Assembly: GCA_947650285.1 (NCBI GenBank)
Contig: CANTFL010001446.1
Coordinates: forward strand, 310,001-374,000
DNA length: 64,000 nucleotides
Reading direction: 5' to 3'
From: Hyaloperonospora brassicae
Taxonomy: Eukaryota > Oomycota > Peronosporomycetes > Peronosporales > Peronosporaceae
This document shows positions 22,676 through 32,312 of this stretch, in pieces. The translations under genes were made by a program, and so were the position numbers. The notes under the pieces were generated by a model. The model was given only the letters and a program-made list of their open reading frames with translations, made no database searches and was not told where the DNA came from. The number at the start of each line of letters is the position of its first letter. Position 1 is the first letter of the stretch.

Positions 22676-24001
22676 CTAGACGTGCAGAGTGAATATCAGT
22701 CGTAGCAATTTATTGCGCGTAGCCCGGTCAAAGCTCGACACATGTTTTGAAATTAGCACGACAAGTAGTCTGATAGCTCGATCCTCCATACCGTCAACGG
22801 AAATGAGCGACGTCAAGGATTCCACCACTTCCTCAGACGCAAAATAAGTTCCAAAGTCAATCATCACTCGCACTGTGTCGTCATCGGTAAATATAAAGCG
22901 ACCATCGGCGACATACACATCAATATAAGTAAACCACTGAATCAGCTTGTACAGGAGAAACTGCTGCTTCTCTTCAGGGCTGACTTCTTGAGGCATATGG
23001 CGTCTCGCGGCAAACACTAGCCTTTCATAGACATCGTAAGGACGCATGTCCGACCCCAACCACAGAAGGAGCATCGTATCAACGGTCTCTGGGTATGCCA
23101 AGAGCATTAATTCTTGTAATGTGTCAGCCATGCTCACACTGTTAAGAAGTCCGCTCTCCTCACGCAGCCAATGAAGAAATAGCACCACCTCTTCTTGTCC
23201 CCTCTTTTCCACCAACAGAAAAAGTACATGGTTCGCTAGGTAGAGTTTTTGCTCCGAATTGAACTCACGCACGTAGTAAAGCCACAGTACAATCTCCTGA
23301 AACACGATATACCACTTCGCCGCACTCTCGCTTGGAATAAGTCGCTTTTCCAATCCGATACGCATCATGTCGTAGACTTCGTCAGGTCGAAGGTTATCTT
23401 CACGCCACTTTATAAAGTCTGGCTTCAAAAGTTTCAGCTTTGCCTTCCTTAGCTCTCTCTTCAGAAGTGAAGCGCGGTCATGTTCGTCGGGTACCTTAGC
23501 AAAAGCTAAGAGAAGCGACACCAGCTTTTCTTCGTCTTTGACGGTGTCCATCAGCTGAATGACCGAATTCTTGTAGACACGGTCCGTGTTGTACTTTTTC
23601 CCGAACGCGTCATCGTACTTGATCCACCGCGCAAAGTCCGCCATCACTTGCTCCTCCTGCGCTTCCTGAGCATTGATTCCCGCAAAGAAGTGTGATGGAT
23701 GCAGATGATCCAGAAATACTTTCGAGTTTTCCAGCTCGAGGAGCGCCTTGGACAGAGCTTCCTCGTCAAAGAAACCAACCCTCTCCTCGTCGTTTGGCTG
23801 GTTGAGGTCGATCACGTTCACTGCGGAGTCGTATGGCTCCAGCAGACTCGGTGCGATGGACGACGCGTTCGTCTTTACACGAGGAAAAGCAGTGGGCAAC
23901 TTGAAGGCGTCGTCCGTTCGGTCACTGCTCGTGGGCGAAGAGTCGGTAGTTCTCCACAGACCAATGACAAGGCACGTGGCCAAACTACAGAGCAAGTGCA
24001 T
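22676..24001 (-). CDS. Secreted candidate effector with WY-like tandem modules and DEER motif
   Basis: A 441-residue protein without introns. I chose the Met at 24001 rather than one 43 codons upstream because it starts a good signal peptide (MHLLCSLATCLVIGLW). No RXLR is visible in the next 60 residues, but DEER stands at 71-74. The rest is helical and shows a repeat of about 115 residues: LRPDEVYDMM (204-213) and MRPYDVYERL (319-328), with W-x-x-Y at 126-129, 240-243 and 356-359. This is the pattern of WY/LWY modules of oomycete effectors. Such proteins act in host cells or the apoplast; target unknown. It lies next to retroelements, a common setting for effector genes. Confidence is good for a WY-type secreted protein and modest for host translocation. 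Confidence 0.75.
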   Translation of the reverse strand: MHLLCSLATCLVIGLWRTTDSSPTSSDRTDDAFKLPTAFPRVKTNASSIAPSLLEPYDSAVNVIDLNQPNDEERVGFFDEEALSKALLELENSKVFLDHLHPSHFFAGINAQEAQEEQVMADFARWIKYDDAFGKKYNTDRVYKNSVIQLMDTVKDEEKLVSLLLAFAKVPDEHDRASLLKRELRKAKLKLLKPDFIKWREDNLRPDEVYDMMRIGLEKRLIPSESAAKWYIVFQEIVLWLYYVREFNSEQKLYLANHVLFLLVEKRGQEEVVLFLHWLREESGLLNSVSMADTLQELMLLAYPETVDTMLLLWLGSDMRPYDVYERLVFAARRHMPQEVSPEEKQQFLLYKLIQWFTYIDVYVADGRFIFTDDDTVRVMIDFGTYFASEEVVESLTSLISVDGMEDRAIRLLVVLISKHVSSFDRATRNKLLRLIFTLHV

Positions 24002-24437
24002 GCTTGTGTCGGGTAGCTGCCCGACACTGCGCGGAATGGGAACTGTCGTTTGCACACAACGTGGCCGCAGCGTGCGGACCACCCAAGTAGCGGCCTGCTC
24101 AGAGCCCGGGAGATCTGGTCCCTGTAGCAACGTCAGCTCCTAGACCAGGTCTCTGTACCTGGCTCTTAGTCAGAGAATGGACACTGCACTATCGAATGAA
24201 CAAAAGGGGGCCTGGCGTCAGCATTTTGCTTTCATGTTCACTTCAATTACATACCGATCGCTGCACGTGTGTGTCCGGTTATCGAATCGGTGAACGGTCA
24301 GCTCTTGCTAAAGCTGCAAGATGGCAAACACCGAACGGCGGCAGTTTGTCGCGAGAGAAACGACGACCGCGTCTTTCCATGCCTGTTATTGTTCGCCACC
24401 TAGTCACCATCGTAAGATTTGTGGGACAATGCACCCA

Positions 24438-24468
24438 GCAAGACAAGACAAGACAAGACAAGACAAGC
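24438..24468. repeat. Microsatellite (ACAAG)n
   Basis: Five to six perfect copies of the pentamer ACAAG/AGACA in the intergenic region upstream of the effector gene. Confidence 0.9.
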
Positions 24469-24954
24469 GAGGTACAGGACTGGTCGTGATGCAGCTGAGG
24501 TGCACGAACAACAAAGAGGCAAACGCAAGTCATCAGCATCGAAGAACGTTGCATTATGTAGAGTAATTGCAGGTTGATTGAGGCACATCGATCCGAGCCA
24601 AAGCGTTTTGCGCAGTAGTCATGGGTTCTGAACAGCTTCGGCCTCGTATACTAAGCTTCCTCGACGGCGCACAGTGGTGCTGGCTTGCAAACTCGCGCGT
24701 CAAGCACACTGGTCTTTTTTTGTGCTGCTGGCCCTCGAGTCCAGTACATCTTGAGTGAAGTCCAAGCTCTTGCGCCTGGTGCCGGGTAGCTGATCGCCAG
24801 AAGTTGGACCATGTACTGATACTGTCCGAATCTGCTGGATACAAACCCAGTGGCTGGTGCTTGTCATGTGCGGGTTGGTGGACAAGCCCCGCTGTACACA
24901 GTTCATGAACACAGGTAGAACGAGGTCGTAGGCTGGCTGTTCAGGAGCACATGA

Positions 24955-25180
24955 CCCACTGCACATTGTCCCCGTTTGAGCAAAACGTTAGCTTGATATT
25001 GAAGCGTACTGGACAAATCGTTTGGACACCACCGAGTCATGCGTTGGACCAGAAGCAGTTGCGCCTTCAAGCTCATTTTGGTCAGGTACCGACTGTCAAC
25101 GAAAGCCTCTTCTACTGTCTCATAAAGCGTCTCGCTGATGCATTTTGTACCGTCGTGATTGCTACACGTGATTTGAGCGT
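24955..25180. repeat. Dispersed repeat, copy A
   Basis: This stretch matches 63561-63776 in inverted orientation at roughly three quarters of positions. Both copies are open on one strand with SPFEQNV, GQIVWTPPSH, LDQKQLRL, QVPTVNESLF (here plus strand) and on the other with VDSRYL, KAQLLLVQRMTR, CPNDLSS (here minus strand). Neither protein is recognised. The surrounding region (24560-25240) is also partly open on the minus strand (25217-24903 and 24966-24700). It is probably a fragment of an unclassified transposon or of a multigene family. Confidence 0.65.
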
Positions 25181-25352
25181 CATATCCTCGGCCAAAGATA
25201 CCAACAGTGTCCGACACTGGGCCGTGATAATGATCCGTATATGACTTCTGCTACGACGCTACAACGCGTCGCAAGTGCTGCTACTCAAACTCTACAACGC
25301 AGTGTTTTCGTTCTTGGTACCAACAGGCAACCAACCTCTGTCGCACCGATCC

Positions 25353-26315
25353 CTACGCGCGGCAGTTATCAATGTTGAAGATCATGATGTCCGTCGCGCC
25401 GACGTCGTGCAGCTTGTCCATGACTTCGGACACATCCTTGACCTCAACCGCTGCCGACACAGCAAAACCTCCACCCACGAGTCCATTCACCGTCGGCGAT
25501 CGTCGTCCCGGTGTGATCTTCGACGCGGCCTCAAGCTTCTCCTTGTCCACATTGTACGTCACCATCTTGTACTTGGTCGCCGTGATGTAACCTAGAATCC
25601 GCTGGTGCACGAGGTGCACGAGCTCTTTGTGCAGGGAATGGGGGTTGGCAATCAGCACTGCCTCTGAGTTCAAAATGGTCGAAATGAGTTCCAGACCCGC
25701 TGCTTTCATCGTCGTCCCGGTCTCGACCAAGTCGACAACCCCATCCGCCAAGCCAAGCGAGCACGCAGCTTCGACCGAGCCCGAGACGTACTTGATCTTG
25801 GTCGCACCGGTCTCTGCAGTCTCCAAGTGCTTGAAATAGTCCCGCGTGACTTCTGGAAACGATGTGACAATGCGCTTGCCCGCCAACTGGGCCGGCGACG
25901 TCACGCCGTCCTTCACGGGCGTCTGGACACCGAGCTTACAGCGTCCAAATCCCAGCTGCAACAGCTCTTCCACTTCTGTCTTGCTCTCGGCGATAATGTC
26001 TTGGCCAGTTATGCCCAAGTCCAGATTGCCCTGGCCAACGTACGTCGCAATGTCCGCTGCTGGCAAGAACACGAGCGTGACCGGGAGACTCGAGCACAGC
26101 GCAATGTCCACGCGATTCGGACGGTGGTAGTCCAGTCCAGCGCCTTGGAGCAGCTTGAGGATCTTGTCGTGCAGTCGCCCTTTCTTGGGCACAGCAAAGA
26201 GCAGTCGCGGCTCACACGGCGACGTGGGCGACATCGCGGCCGCGGGACTTCGGAAATGGACGGCGCTCGTTGTGGTGGAGCTGGAGTGGCTGTGGTGGCG
26301 AGTGACGGGTGGCAC
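25353..26315 (-). CDS. HIS1: ATP phosphoribosyltransferase (histidine biosynthesis, first step)
   Basis: A 320-residue protein, intron-free, of the HisG/HIS1 family. It joins ATP and PRPP to form phosphoribosyl-ATP, the committed step of histidine synthesis. Visible marks are LLFAVPKKGRLHDKI near residue 38, GQGNLDLGITGQDIIAES in the middle, and DLVETGTTMKAAGLELI, the phosphate/PRPP-binding loop. After that comes the C-terminal regulatory domain typical of the long form (from about 245, ending ATDIMIFNIDNCRA), which binds histidine for feedback inhibition. The first 27 residues are Ser/Thr/His-rich and the Met at residue 28 is an alternative start. The gene is divergent to the small gene at 26707, with 391 bp between the two start codons. 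Confidence 0.95.
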   Translation of the reverse strand: MPPVTRHHSHSSSTTTSAVHFRSPAAAMSPTSPCEPRLLFAVPKKGRLHDKILKLLQGAGLDYHRPNRVDIALCSSLPVTLVFLPAADIATYVGQGNLDLGITGQDIIAESKTEVEELLQLGFGRCKLGVQTPVKDGVTSPAQLAGKRIVTSFPEVTRDYFKHLETAETGATKIKYVSGSVEAACSLGLADGVVDLVETGTTMKAAGLELISTILNSEAVLIANPHSLHKELVHLVHQRILGYITATKYKMVTYNVDKEKLEAASKITPGRRSPTVNGLVGGGFAVSAAVEVKDVSEVMDKLHDVGATDIMIFNIDNCRA

Positions 26316-26426
26316 TAAAGCGAGTAGTGAATGGACCGACGGATTCGCGTAAGATATATCTATGGATATCTATCCATTAATATCTTACCCAAACCTGTAT
26401 CCATCGAGTTGTGGGAGGGCTGCACG

Positions 26427-26516
26427 AGGATTGCGTAAACGCACAAACACCTTCACACGCACACACACTCCCACACACACACACCTGTGATTGGGTTTGT
26501 GCGTTTGCGCAATCCT
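26427..26516. promoter_or_regulatory. Inverted repeat in the divergent promoter region
   Basis: Bases 26427-26448 and 26495-26516 are reverse complements over 22 bases with one mismatch (AGGATTGCG(T/C)AAACGCACAAAC). They are separated by a 46-base CA-rich loop. The repeat lies between the start of HIS1 and the start of the small plus-strand gene, so it may serve as paired binding sites for both. A function is inferred from position only. Confidence 0.6.
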
Positions 26517-26706
26517 CAGGCGGGTCCGGGAAACTGTTTGAACCTTGAGGAGCAAAAACAAGGGACAACCGAATAGGAATTAAAAATAAACGAATAAAGT
26601 GGAGTAAACAATAAGATACAAACACAATCCATGCAAATATGCGTTATGGATACATTTTACATACTCTCCAGCCACACGTCACACAAGAGCGAGCGAGCAA
26701 AGCGGG

Positions 26707-27319
26707 ATGGACGAGAGCGAGTTCTTACGACTGCTCGAGCGCTACCCACAAGTGCGCAAGAAGACGCATTGCCGTGTGCAATGGAACGATATGGTGTGTG
26801 TGTGTAGCTGTGGCTGTAGCTGTAGCTGTTGTGGTTCCCACAAGTTTTGGTTTGGGCTGTTGCCGTGGAGTAGGGACCTCACAAATGGTTCGCTCGCGCT
26901 GCGCTTGTTTCGTGTCGTGTCTAGTACGCTCAGGAGTCTGGGTCAAAGGAGTCAGTGCAGGGATCGGGGACGTTCATGCTGCCAGGTCAAGATCGTGTTA
27001 TCAAGGACACAGACTCGGTGGAAGACGCGCTGGAGAAGTTCCTGGCGCCGTGTTTCTCGTCCCAAGAGGTGGCAAAGATCCAGCACGAGCTGGAAAAGGT
27101 ACGGTCTTGACGGTGACGAAGAGCAGGAGTGGGAACGGGCGTGGCTGACGCACGGTAGATGGATGATGGGACTGAGGGCGACTGTCGTGCGGTGATGCTG
27201 ATGGTGATGCTGATGGTGGTGTCGTGGTGGTGTTGCTGCAGACTTTGGGAGCTTTTGTAGCGAGTTTGTGTCTCGAAGACGTGAACGATCTGTGCGCGCA
27301 GTTTGTTACGACCAAGTGA
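26707..27319 (+). CDS. Small three-exon gene, unknown
   Basis: Exons 26707-26793, 26961-27098 and 27242-27319 (all phase 0, introns GT...AG of 167 and 143 nt) give a 100-residue protein. It starts MDESEFLRLLERYPQVRKK, the middle is acidic and helical (DSVEDALEKFLAPCF, EVAKIQHELEK), and it ends CLEDVNDLCAQFVTTK. The three exon lengths are each multiples of three and the joined frame is clean, which supports the model. I do not recognise the family; there is no signal peptide or membrane segment. It converges on the gene at 27431, with 111 bases between the two ends. Confidence 0.6.
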
Positions 27320-27430
27320 CGTGATTTCTTGCATGCTAAACACGACGACGAGATGCAGTTGAGACTGATGTACGCGTCGTGGCTCAGTCGACAACGTGTC
27401 GATTGCAATGCACGTTGCAATGTGTGTCGC

Positions 27431-28336
27431 CTATGCATGCAGTTGTTGCGAGAGTTGGTGTCGCTGTACGAGGGAACAAAAGCGATCAGAGAAATACGAT
27501 GTAGATATGCAGCACATGTATACGCGCAAGCTCAGACGGACCTGGAAAAAGCTGCGCGTCTGTTCTGGATCCAGGAATGGCGAGGTGCTCCACGAGATGA
27601 TAAGGGTGCGCAACTGGTCCGTGGACGTATCGAACGTAATGAGATGCAGCAGGGCTTCCTACATCAAGCACGGTATCCGTTAGTCTGCCAAAAAGCAGTT
27701 GCCCAAGCGGGTATGTGAATGAACGCACGATATGCTGGTACTCTGCTTCAAACGTTGCCAGCTCCTGGCTCATCATTTGCAAGTAGTCCACGGGTCTCAA
27801 CGCAGTCGCATTAACTGGCACTTGATTGTCGTCGTCGTCGCTGCTGCCCCGTACTTCAACGCAAGCACAAACGTCAGTAGTGCACGCGTCATCATCCTCA
27901 ATCAAGAAACAGTAGTCCTGCGCCAGCTACACCCACCCAAGTCGCTCGCCTGAGCTTCCAGCGTGTACATCTCCTCCAAGAGTACTTCAAAGCCACTCGA
28001 CAGCTCCTGGACTTGTTGGTACAGATCTTCTGCCAGCCACGGATCCATCACCACATTACCAGCCAGTCCAGCCAGCACTTGCGGACCCTTTTTGTCCTTG
28101 TCACCATCTTGTGGCATTGCTTGGGCGTCTCGCACGGCCAGCAGTGCCGATTGAAACCCCTCGAGCCGCACGAGCCCTTCGCGTTCCCGACGGTACCATA
28201 CCGCGCCCTTTTCCTGCAGTGCAGTAAAGAGCCCTACGATCGCCATCATGCGGTCATTCTTCCTGCCGCCTGACGCTTCCTTCGATCCGGGAGCGCCTCT
28301 TGAGCTCGAGGCTTTCTTGCTCGTCTTCTTTGCCAT
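27431..28336 (-). CDS. Four-exon gene, unknown conserved-looking protein
   Basis: Exons 28336-27937, 27853-27729, 27658-27542 and 27463-27431 join into 224 codons. Introns are 83, 70 and 78 nt with GT...AG ends and a CTGAC branch-like site in the first. The N-terminus is Lys/Ser-rich (MAKKTSKKASSSRGAPGS) and could hold a nuclear signal. The body is helical: MAIVGLFTALQEKGAVWYRR, VMDPWLAEDLYQQVQELSS, DYLQMMSQELATFEAEYQHI, EALLHLITFDTSTDQLRTLI, WSTSPFLDPEQTRSFFQ. The third intron is open and a multiple of three, so its retention would only lengthen the protein. The gene starts 276 bases from the divergent TPR gene. I do not recognise the family. Confidence 0.65.
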
Positions 28337-28612
28337 GAAAAGGCTCGGAACTCACACAGTGTTTCGACGACGGCTCGAACGCACCCCTGACTAATGAATC
28401 GGACTGACAACCTAAACGGCTGCTGCAGACCATTTCGGTTTCGACTAACTTAAATCAAACCAATGACAGCCCGATCGACATGCCACCCATCGACCTTATG
28501 CCATCCGCCAATCCTGCCACAAGCCGTTTTCGTCCCCACCCATGCCGCTTAAGTCGTCCCTTATCCACGATTTCTATCCAGCTCACCTCCGCCGTTGGTT
28601 TCGACCACAAAA

Positions 28613-29647
28613 ATGCGTCTCCGGCTGCTACGCGTCACGTGTCTTGGCGCCGCACTCGCTCTCGTCTCGAGCTCCAGCGCTGTATACGCAGACACAGAGG
28701 CCGCAACTGCCCCCACAGCAGCTTCGAACGTCAAGGCGCGTGATCAGGACCCGGTGATCCAAGAGGTCCGCGGGCTCCGCAATGCCGGGATGAAGCTCAA
28801 CGACCTCAAGGACTTTCGAGGAGCTACGGAGAAACTGCGGGGCGCCATCACGTTGCTGCACCATCGCGTGTTTGGCGAAGGCCGTCACGACGTGACCGAT
28901 GCGCAGGATACGGCGCAAGACGCTGCGCTGTACTCGCAGGTCCTGAACGACTACGGGTCCATGTTGATCCGCGCCGAAGAGTACGACGAAGCCATTGACG
29001 TGCTGGAAGACGCCGTGGCGATGGTGCAGAAGATCTATGGCGACAGTCACCCGTCGCTCGGGCTGTCGCTGCGCAGTCTCGCGGACGCTTACATGGCCAA
29101 GAAGCAGTACCGAAAGGCCATTAGCAAGTACAAGACGCTTCGGAAACACGTGACACGAGGACTGGGCGTGACGCACGAAGCGTACATTGAAGCGTCGCTG
29201 CGGATTGCCGAAGGGTACAAGAAACTGGGCAAGAAGAGGACAAACTTGAAGGTGCTGCGGAATGCCATGACGGCCCAGGGCAAAGAGATTAATGGACTCA
29301 CGACGGGCATTGCCGAGCTCTACATGGAATTGTCAACGGCGCATGTGGCAGTGAATGAGCTTGATGAAGCGCAGCGAGCAGCAGAGATGGCGAGCGCGGT
29401 CTTTCGGGAGCGCGATGGCGACGACTCGCTGTCGTATGCGTTCAGTTTGAACGCGCTGGCTGGTGTCAAGATGCGGCAGCAAAAGGTGGACGAGGCCATC
29501 AAGTTGCTGGAGCATGCACACAGGATCGCAGTTGGCCTCTACGGCGAAGATGACACGATTACGAAAGATAGCGCCAGAACGCTGAAGGAGGTGAAAAAGC
29601 ACAAGCTGGATTTGCAGGCGGAAGAGGATGGGAAAGACGAGCTCTAG
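28613..29647 (+). CDS. Secreted or ER-lumenal TPR-repeat protein
   Basis: A 344-residue protein. I prefer the Met at 28613 over one six codons upstream because it opens a signal peptide (MRLRLLRVTCLGAALALVSS, cleavage likely after VYA). The mature part holds tetratricopeptide repeats of the kinesin-light-chain type: VLNDYGSMLIRAEEYDEAID, LRSLADAYMAKKQYRKAISK, LNALAGVKMRQQKVDEAIKL, each with the small-residue and aromatic spacing of a TPR. TPRs bind partner proteins; the partner is unknown. It ends with an acidic tail (EEDGKDEL). KDEL at the very C-terminus is the classical ER-retention signal, so the protein most likely resides in the ER lumen. Confidence 0.85.
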   Translation: MRLRLLRVTCLGAALALVSSSSAVYADTEAATAPTAASNVKARDQDPVIQEVRGLRNAGMKLNDLKDFRGATEKLRGAITLLHHRVFGEGRHDVTDAQDTAQDAALYSQVLNDYGSMLIRAEEYDEAIDVLEDAVAMVQKIYGDSHPSLGLSLRSLADAYMAKKQYRKAISKYKTLRKHVTRGLGVTHEAYIEASLRIAEGYKKLGKKRTNLKVLRNAMTAQGKEINGLTTGIAELYMELSTAHVAVNELDEAQRAAEMASAVFRERDGDDSLSYAFSLNALAGVKMRQQKVDEAIKLLEHAHRIAVGLYGEDDTITKDSARTLKEVKKHKLDLQAEEDGKDEL

Positions 29648-30293
29648 AGCAGCAGATGAGGGAGCGCGTGTGGTGCACTGATTGGGATCGAGCGTCCAGC
29701 GTGATGCGTAGCTTGGTAAGATGGACACTGACAGCGAGCGAGGTCAGGTGGTGGATGTTGTCATGCGCCATGGAACACGATGGACAGCAGTGAAGGACGT
29801 GTGTGCTATCATCGAAGCGCACAGAGTAAGAAGCACTACCTGTACCTGCTGCGACAAGAGTAAAAGTGTGTTACATTGACATTCCACTGCGACACTGAAG
29901 CAATAGCAGCGTTAGGCATCGACTCGTGCTGCCGGAAGCGCATTAGACGGTAGGGCACAATGTATGGAGCACCTCCTTTGTCGTCGATAGCCACGCGAGC
30001 TGAGCTGCGCTAGAAAGCGTCAGGCAAACACTATTGTGGGCAAGAAAAGCATGTTGCCATCGCTATAGCCTACGGACATCATACGGACATCAATTGGATA
30101 CTAATGTGAACTTACTGTGTGCCCTCAACGGGTGATGCAGTCGGTACATTTCTCAGCTTCAACTCGAAGCATACAGAGATCAAGACGATCGATCTTCGAA
30201 TCAGTCATTGAGCTCGTGAGAGTGTAGCCATCGTAGATAGATGGCCTCTCGACCACCCAATCTCAGAACCCGAGTCCCCCACTGAGCCACCGC
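29648..30293. other. Intergenic region, nothing found
   Basis: About 650 bases between two plus-strand genes. No coding frame of note and no clear repeat was seen. Confidence 0.6.
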
Positions 30294-31192
30294 ATGGCGC
30301 GCATCACGAGAGTAGTCGGTGCGGCGCTCGTCTTGACAACAGCCGTCGTCGCGACCTCTGCCTCGACGCACAAGACAGCAGACGACGAGTTGATCTTGGG
30401 TCTGTTCACGCCAAACTGCTTCGAGGCGTTCGTGACGCACTACGACTTTGCCAATGGCGCGTGCATCAAAGCGGTGGTCAGCAAAGCGCTGAGCTATGCC
30501 ATCATCACGGGCAGTGTGATCCTGAAGCTGCCGCAGATTCTCAAGATCGTGGCGGCCAAAGACGTCACGGGCCTCACGCCAAGTGCCTTCTACATGGAGG
30601 TAGTGCTCTACCTGTCCAGTACCATTTACAACCTCTTGCGGGGTTATCCCTTGTCCACCTGGGGCGAGAACCTCGTGATCCTGGCTCAAAACATCGCCCT
30701 GGTGCTGCTGCTCTGGACGTTCTACAAGCCGACGATCCCCACGACTACGCGCTTTGTCCTCGTGTTGGTCTTCGCTGCGATGGCGGCGTCTATGCTCTCA
30801 ATCCCGGAAGAGTTCCAGTGGCTATTGGCGTCTGCGGGGATCCCCGTGAGTATCGTCGCTCGCATTCCGCAGGTAACAATTGTATGAGAACGATCAGCAT
30901 TGCTGCCACGTGATGGCAGGAAACAACGCAGGAACTGACGGCGCTATTGCAGATTCTGTCCAATTTTAGACAAGGCCACACGGGCCAGTTGGCGATCATC
31001 ACCTTGGTGCTCAACTTGGCCGGATCGGTCGCACGCTTGTTCACGACGCTGCAGGAAACGGGCGATCCCGTGCAGGTTGCAGGCTTTGGCGTGGGCATTT
31101 TACTGAACGGGACGCTGGTGCTGCAGGTACTGGTGCTCTGGGGAGCGACAAATAAGGTGCTGGCGCAGGCGTCCAAGAGGAAGGCCGAGTAG
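30294..31192 (+). CDS. MPDU1: MPDU1-type PQ-loop membrane protein
   Basis: Two exons, 30294-30872 and 30953-31192 (80-nt intron, GTAACA...TTGCAG), give 272 residues. A signal-like N-terminus (MARITRVVGAALVLTTAVVA) precedes two PQ-loop units: ITGSVILKLPQILKIVAAKD with VTGLTPSAFYMEV, and PVSIVARIPQILSNFRQGHT with GQLAIITLVLNLAGSVARLF. The second pair with F-T-T-L-Q-E-T-G is the pattern of MPDU1/Lec35, a multi-span ER protein needed for use of dolichol-phosphate mannose and glucose in glycan and GPI-anchor synthesis. The intron falls exactly after the second PQ. Human MPDU1 is about 247 residues, so the length fits. Function by family only. Confidence 0.9.
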
Positions 31193-32312
31193 TTGCATCG
31201 TGGAAGGCTCGGGAGTCTTGACGGCAAGACGACAGCGATCTGGTCCAGCCATGCGAAAGACAATCGTGACAAGATAGCTCCAAGTCGCTGCTGTTACCGG
31301 ATCTGCTCGTGTTACTGACAGTCAACCACTCCATTCCTTAGCAATCATCTTGTAGCTCCTTTATACGCCAACAGGGGACAACACGGATCACTGTTTGTGC
31401 GGTTGCCGAGTTGGCAAATGGCAGTGCTAGTAACGCCAAGAAAATGCCAACAAGCGCAACGTGACGTCAATTGACCTCTAGATCACGTGAACTGAACGTC
31501 GAATGGAAGTTGGATGAGGTAGTGGCCAACCGGGTGTTGTCATCATGCGCAGTTGACTACGGAGTTGCCGCAGACTTTTACGTCCATTCATTGAGTGGTG
31601 CCTCAAGTGCATTTACAACATCAGGGTGATGCTGAACCTGGTCATCAGAGGTCTGTAGGAAGGGACAGCACCGCATCCATGACCAGCGTGTCCACACTAC
31701 GACGTCTGCCCACATCAAGTGTATTCTGAGAGCACTATGTGTGGACGGACAGTGCGGAGCACGATTGGTGGTGGTCCTGGCTCACTTTGCCGGGTTGGTC
31801 CTGTTGCTGCGTTCGGGTTTGACAAACGTGCAACGCCTTGCTGTCGACCCGGTTCAATCTCGTGCTCCATTTGCGGCTGCGGCAAGGCACTGTTAACATC
31901 TCAGCAAAGTCGGAAGGCTGCTACCATTTGCATCGTGGTGGTTGTGTGCATGGCAGCTTGTACTCTCCATGCCGGCAAACTTGACAACGACGACGGATCC
32001 ATTGTAGGCGTGGCGTGGATCAAAAGTCGTACCGTGCCAACCTCAAAACTTGACCCAGAGCCGCAGGGGTCCAACTGACTAGTTATGCTTCACTTGACCT
32101 CTACGTCCGTGACGCTGAACCGTTGCAGCTCCATCGAGGTTACTTTACAGCCGTAATCAAGCGACACAAGCAGGTTGCATCCCGATCGATCGTGCGCTTA
32201 ATGCTGCTGCATCTCTCTCGTGTCGTGATAAGTGCAAGAGCTCCTCCCCTTCGTTTGCAAAGAAAGATCCGCGGCTACAAAGTCATCGTCCTTTTTGTGC
32301 GCATCCATTGAC
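31193..32312. other. Intergenic region, nothing found
   Basis: About 1.1 kb. A plus-strand frame at 31719-32078 is Cys-rich and irregular and has no signal, domain or splice support, so I do not call it. Confidence 0.55.

Noticed and set aside
24438..24468. (ACAAG)n as a short CRISPR-like or satellite array
   Set aside because: The units are perfect pentamers without spacers: a simple microsatellite.
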